A stretch of DNA of 37,468 bases from assembly GCF_001673635.1 (NCBI RefSeq), contig NZ_LZMH01000084.1, positions 1-37,468 of the forward strand, given 5' to 3'. The number at the start of each line of letters is the position of its first letter. The first letter of the stretch is position 1. The notes beneath the pieces are model-generated. The model made no database searches and was not told the DNA's origin. It saw nothing but the letters and a program-made list of their open reading frames with translations. The translations under genes and the position numbers were made by a program. The stretch comes from Mycobacterium asiaticum. Lineage in GTDB: Bacteria > Actinomycetota > Actinomycetes > Mycobacteriales > Mycobacteriaceae. Shown piece after piece: positions 34,480 through 37,468 of this stretch.

Positions 34480-36632
34480 TTCAGGCCGGCGGCATCCATC
34501 CCGCGCAGCTCTTTCTTCAGGTCGGCGATCTCGTCGCGGAACCTTGCGGCTAGCTCGAACTGCAGGTCGCGGGCGGCGGCCATCATCTGCGCGGTCAGGT
34601 CCTTGATCAGGTCGGCGAGTTCAGCGCGCGGCATGTTCGACGTGTCGCGACCCTCGATCACGCCGGCGCTGACCGCGCGGCCGGGTTCACCCTGGGCGCG
34701 CCGGCCGCGGGACGCGTTGCGCCCCGATCCGCCGATCTCGACGTCAGTGTCGTCGGCCTCGCGGTAGACCTGGTCGAGGATGTCGGCGATCTTCTTGCGC
34801 AGCGGTTGCGGGTCGATGCCGTTGGCCTCGTTGTAGGCAATCTGCTTGGCGCGGCGCCGTTCGGTCTCGTCGATCGCTTCCTTCATCGAGTCGGTGATCT
34901 TGTCGGCGTACATATGCACCTCACCGGACACGTTGCGGGCGGCGCGGCCGATGGTCTGGATGAGGCTGCGGGTGGACCGCAGAAAGCCTTCTTTGTCCGC
35001 GTCGAGGATCGCCACCAACGACACCTCAGGTAAGTCCAGACCCTCCCGCAGCAGGTTGATGCCGACCAGCACGTCGTATTCACCGAGCCGCAGCTGGCGC
35101 AGCAGCTCGACGCGGCGCAGTGTGTCGACCTCGGAGTGCAGGTACCGGACACGGATGCCCATCTCCAGCAGATAGTCGGTGAGGTCTTCGGCCATCTTCT
35201 TGGTCAGCGTCGTCACCAGGACCCGCTCGTCGGCCTCGGTGCGCTTGCGGATCTCCCCGATCAGGTCGTCGATCTGCCCCTTCGTTGGCTTGACCACGAC
35301 CTTCGGGTCCACCAGCCCCGTCGGCCTAATGACCTGCTCGACGAACTCACCGCCGGTCTGGCTGAGCTCGTACGGCCCCGGGGTGGCGGACAGGTAGACC
35401 GTCTGCCCGATCCGGTCGGCAAACTCCTCCCAGGTCAGCGGCCGGTTGTCGACCGCCGAGGGCAGCCGGAACCCGTACTCGACCAGGTTGCGTTTGCGCG
35501 ACATGTCGCCCTCGAACATCCCGCCGATCTGCGGGACCGTGACATGCGATTCGTCGATGACCAGCAGGAAGTCTTCCGGAAAGTAGTCCAGCAGCGTCGC
35601 GGGAGCCGACCCGGCCGGCCGGCCGTCGATGTGGCGGGAGTAGTTCTCGATGCCGGAACAGAAGCCGACCTGCCGCATCATCTCGATGTCGTAGTTGGTG
35701 CGCATCCGCAACCGCTGGGCCTCCAGCAACTTGCCCTGGCCTTCGAGTTCGGCCAGGCGCTCGGCGAGTTCCTGCTCGATGGTGGAGATCGCCTGCGCCA
35801 TCCGCTCGGGACCGGCAACGTAATGGGTGGCCGGGAAGATCCGCAGCGAGTCGACCTGGCGGATCACCTCGCCGGTCAGCGGGTGCAGGTAGTACAGGGC
35901 CTCGATCTCGTCGCCGAAGAACTCGATGCGGACCGCAAGCTCTTCGTACGAAGGGATGATCTCGACGGTGTCGCCCCGCACCCGGAATGACCCGCGGGTG
36001 AACGACAGGTCGTTGCGGGTGTACTGCACGTCGACGAGCAAGCGCAGCAACGCGTCGCGGGGCACCTCGAGCCCGACCTGCAGCTCCACTGAGCGGTCCA
36101 GGTAGGACTGCGGCGTGCCCAGGCCGTAGATGCAGGACACCGAGGCCACCACCACCACGTCGCGGCGGGACAGCAGCGACGACGTCGCGGAGTGCCGCAA
36201 GCGCTCGACATCGTCGTTGATCGAGCTGTCCTTCTCGATGTAGGTGTCGGTCTGCGCGATGTAGGCCTCGGGCTGGTAGTAGTCGTAGTAGGAGACGAAG
36301 TATTCAACCGCGTTGTGCGGCAGCATCTCTCGCAACTCGTTGGCCAGCTGGGCGGCCAGCGTTTTATTCGGCGCCATCACCAGGGTGGGGCGTTGCAGCC
36401 GTTCGATCAGCCAGGCGGTGGTCGCGGACTTACCGGTGCCGGTGGCGCCGAGCAGCACCACGTCGTGCTCTCCCGCTTTGATGCGGCGCTCCAGCTCGTC
36501 GATGGCGGCCGGCTGGTCACCCGCGGGCTGGTGTGGGCTGACCACCTCGAAGCGCGCGCCGGTGCGGACGAGTTCGTCGACGGCGCGGTATTCAGAGTGG
36601 GCGATTACTGGGTGTTCGGTGGCAAAAGCCAT
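34476..36632 (-). CDS. uvrB: Excinuclease ABC subunit B
   Basis: 718 residues from the ATG at 36632. UvrB is the helicase-like damage-verification subunit of nucleotide excision repair: UvrA loads it, and UvrC cuts around it. Seen in order: Walker A GATGTGKSA (G62-A70), the beta-hairpin YYDYYQPEAYIAQTDTYIEK, Walker B VIDESHVTVPQ, helicase motifs V and VI (LLREGLDLPEVSLVAILDAD, QTIGRAARN), and a C-terminal UVR helix-pair that binds UvrC (LQFELAARFRDEIADLKKEL). Intact, and the length fits the family. The upstream motif suggests a leaderless, damage-inducible transcript. A 48-bp stretch over the Walker A codons (36395-36442) is repeated, inverted, at 37416-37463. Confidence 0.98.
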   Translation of the reverse strand: MAFATEHPVIAHSEYRAVDELVRTGARFEVVSPHQPAGDQPAAIDELERRIKAGEHDVVLLGATGTGKSATTAWLIERLQRPTLVMAPNKTLAAQLANELREMLPHNAVEYFVSYYDYYQPEAYIAQTDTYIEKDSSINDDVERLRHSATSSLLSRRDVVVVASVSCIYGLGTPQSYLDRSVELQVGLEVPRDALLRLLVDVQYTRNDLSFTRGSFRVRGDTVEIIPSYEELAVRIEFFGDEIEALYYLHPLTGEVIRQVDSLRIFPATHYVAGPERMAQAISTIEQELAERLAELEGQGKLLEAQRLRMRTNYDIEMMRQVGFCSGIENYSRHIDGRPAGSAPATLLDYFPEDFLLVIDESHVTVPQIGGMFEGDMSRKRNLVEYGFRLPSAVDNRPLTWEEFADRIGQTVYLSATPGPYELSQTGGEFVEQVIRPTGLVDPKVVVKPTKGQIDDLIGEIRKRTEADERVLVTTLTKKMAEDLTDYLLEMGIRVRYLHSEVDTLRRVELLRQLRLGEYDVLVGINLLREGLDLPEVSLVAILDADKEGFLRSTRSLIQTIGRAARNVSGEVHMYADKITDSMKEAIDETERRRAKQIAYNEANGIDPQPLRKKIADILDQVYREADDTDVEIGGSGRNASRGRRAQGEPGRAVSAGVIEGRDTSNMPRAELADLIKDLTAQMMAAARDLQFELAARFRDEIADLKKELRGMDAAGLK

Positions 36633-36638
36633 AGCACC

Positions 36639-36661
36639 AGGGTAAAGCCAGGCACCGACAG
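36639..36661 (-). promoter_or_regulatory. RecA-NDp / PafBC-type promoter of uvrB
   Basis: The minus strand reads CTGTCGGTG, 8 nt, TACCCT, matching TTGTCRGTG-N8-TAnnnT except for the first T. The -10 ends 6 nt before the uvrB ATG, so the transcript should start at or next to the ATG and be leaderless. No LexA box is seen. Confidence 0.75.
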
Positions 36662-36703
36662 CCTTTATTCCTCGAGCTTGCCGGGCACCTATGGTGCAGC
36701 GAG

Positions 36704-37468
36704 TTACGACGGGCCGTTGGCTCCGGCTTTCCCGACCAGGGTGCCGCCCCGTCCGCCAATGCCGCCAACCGCGCCGCTACCACCGCCGGCGCCGCCGTCA
36801 CCGCCGTCACCGATGAGTTGGGCGTTGCCGCCGTTACCACCGTCTTTGCTGACGCCCTGGTTGCCTGGCGCGGTGCCGCCCGTACCGCCGCCGCCGCCGG
36901 CGCCGCCCGCACCGCCGCCGCCTCCGTTGCCATAGAGGGATCCGCCGCCACCACCGGAGGCACCCGCCCCACCGTCGCCGCCGGCGCCGCCCGTGTTATT
37001 CGTACTCAGACCACCCTTGCCGCCGTTACCGCCGGCACCTCCGCTTCCGCCGTTGCCGATCAGTCCGGTGGCTCCTCCTCTTGCGCCGGCTCCGCCGTTC
37101 CCACCGATGCCACCGTCGGGGCCGTTATACGATATGCCTCCGGTTCCGCCGTCACCGCCTGTCCCGCCGGCACCGCCGTCGCCAGACAGGATTCCACCGG
37201 TGCCACCGGCGCCTCCGGCTCCGCCGTTGCCACCGGTTCCGCCGGGAGCGTTCCCATAAGTGACCCCGCCGCGTCCGCCGTTGCCACCACCACCGCCAGC
37301 ACCGCCGTTGCCTATCAGGCCGGCGGCGCCGCCCTGTGCGCCTGCCCCGCCGGCACCGCCCTTGCCCGTCATGTCCGAGCCCATGGCGATATCACCACCG
37401 TCACCGCCCGAACCGCCGGCACCGGTAAGTCCGCGACCACCGCCTGGCTGATCGAACGGCTGCCGGAC
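36704..37468 (-). CDS. PE_PGRS protein, C-terminal part (5' end outside window)
   Basis: About 254 visible residues, dominated by GGAGGNGG, GGTGGxGG and GLIGNGG repeats, the polymorphic GC-rich sequence typical of PE_PGRS proteins, ending GKAGANGPS at the TAA (36704-36706). There is no start in the window. The ATG at 37384 lies inside the repeat and the frame stays open to the edge, so the PE domain must be further upstream. PE_PGRS proteins are ESX-5-type substrates found at the cell surface. The gene runs towards uvrB on the same strand, ending 71 bp before its ATG, with only a small hairpin (GCACC-TAT-GGTGC, 36685-36697) in between. The most upstream codons come from sequence identical to inverted uvrB and may not belong to a real PE_PGRS gene. 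Confidence 0.8.
   Translation of the reverse strand, partial: VRQPFDQPGGGRGLTGAGGSGGDGGDIAMGSDMTGKGGAGGAGAQGGAAGLIGNGGAGGGGGNGGRGGVTYGNAPGGTGGNGGAGGAGGTGGILSGDGGAGGTGGDGGTGGISYNGPDGGIGGNGGAGARGGATGLIGNGGSGGAGGNGGKGGLSTNNTGGAGGDGGAGASGGGGGSLYGNGGGGGAGGAGGGGGTGGTAPGNQGVSKDGGNGGNAQLIGDGGDGGAGGGSGAVGGIGGRGGTLVGKAGANGPS
37416..37463. repeat. 48-bp inverted copy of uvrB Walker A codons
   Basis: Bases 37416-37463 read on the plus strand are identical over 48 bp to the minus (coding) strand of uvrB at 36442-36395, covering GTGKSATTAWLIERL. The identity ends abruptly on both sides (G versus A before, CGGAC versus AACG after). It sits 5 bp from the window edge. Confidence 0.9.

Noticed and set aside
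36704..37384. Complete PE_PGRS gene starting at ATG 37384
   Set aside because: That ATG lies within the Gly-rich repeat, with no PE domain after it and no ribosome-binding site; the frame stays open to the edge.
37260..37451. Pro-rich plus-strand frames over the PGRS region
   Set aside because: Pro/Ala-rich antisense products are the normal shadow of GGxGGx repeats.

Overview
The window is high-GC DNA from a mycobacterium, most likely a slow grower of the M. tuberculosis / M. marinum / M. kansasii clade but outside the M. tuberculosis complex. It carries PE and PE_PGRS genes and a fused lysX. Its gene order mirrors H37Rv Rv1633 to Rv1650 in reverse orientation, with several genes added or moved. 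Family and H37Rv comparisons are from memory, and no search was run.

Layout. (1) 1-7.8 kb is PE territory: the 3' part of a plus-strand PE/PPE-type gene with a 162-bp tandem repeat, then three minus-strand PE genes that share a C-terminal architecture. (2) 8.0-13.6 kb, minus strand: a class III adenylate cyclase, a rhomboid-like membrane protein, then pheS-pheT. (3) 13.7-15.8 kb: an MpaB-type oxygenase (plus) converging on a fourth PE gene (minus). (4) 15.9-18.4 kb, minus strand: the translation operon infC-rpmI-rplT-tsnR, with a structured leader, a terminator-like hairpin and a probable AUC start for infC. (5) 18.5-24.1 kb, plus strand: lysX, a membrane-anchored esterase, a DUF6653-like protein and an Rv1638A-like protein interrupted by a palindromic repeat. 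(6) 24.1-26.4 kb: a collapsed Ser/Thr kinase remnant, a winged-helix protein and a DMT-type transporter, which I do not recall at this position in H37Rv. (7) 26.4-36.6 kb: uvrA, an MBL-fold hydrolase, the cAMP-binding-type universal stress protein, the LAM-capping mannosyltransferase capA, an MgtC-like protein, an MFS exporter and uvrB. (8) 36.7 kb to the end: the C-terminal part of a PE_PGRS gene just upstream of uvrB.

How the genes work together. Three housekeeping themes dominate: phenylalanyl-tRNA charging and ribosome assembly or initiation (pheST, infC-rpmI-rplT-tsnR), nucleotide excision repair (uvrA, uvrB), and envelope work (lysX, capA, PE/PPE). uvrA and uvrB each carry a RecA-NDp (PafBC-type) promoter motif, so the two NER genes are probably co-induced by DNA damage. 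A cyclase and a cAMP-binding-type USP lie in the same window, but the sequence gives no evidence that they are linked.

I do not see a wholly new multi-gene system. The observations most worth checking are a 48-bp exact inverted copy of the uvrB P-loop codons at the window edge, the kinase remnant, the infC leader, and the palindrome inside the Rv1638A-like gene. No tRNA, rRNA, CRISPR array or intact insertion sequence was recognised.
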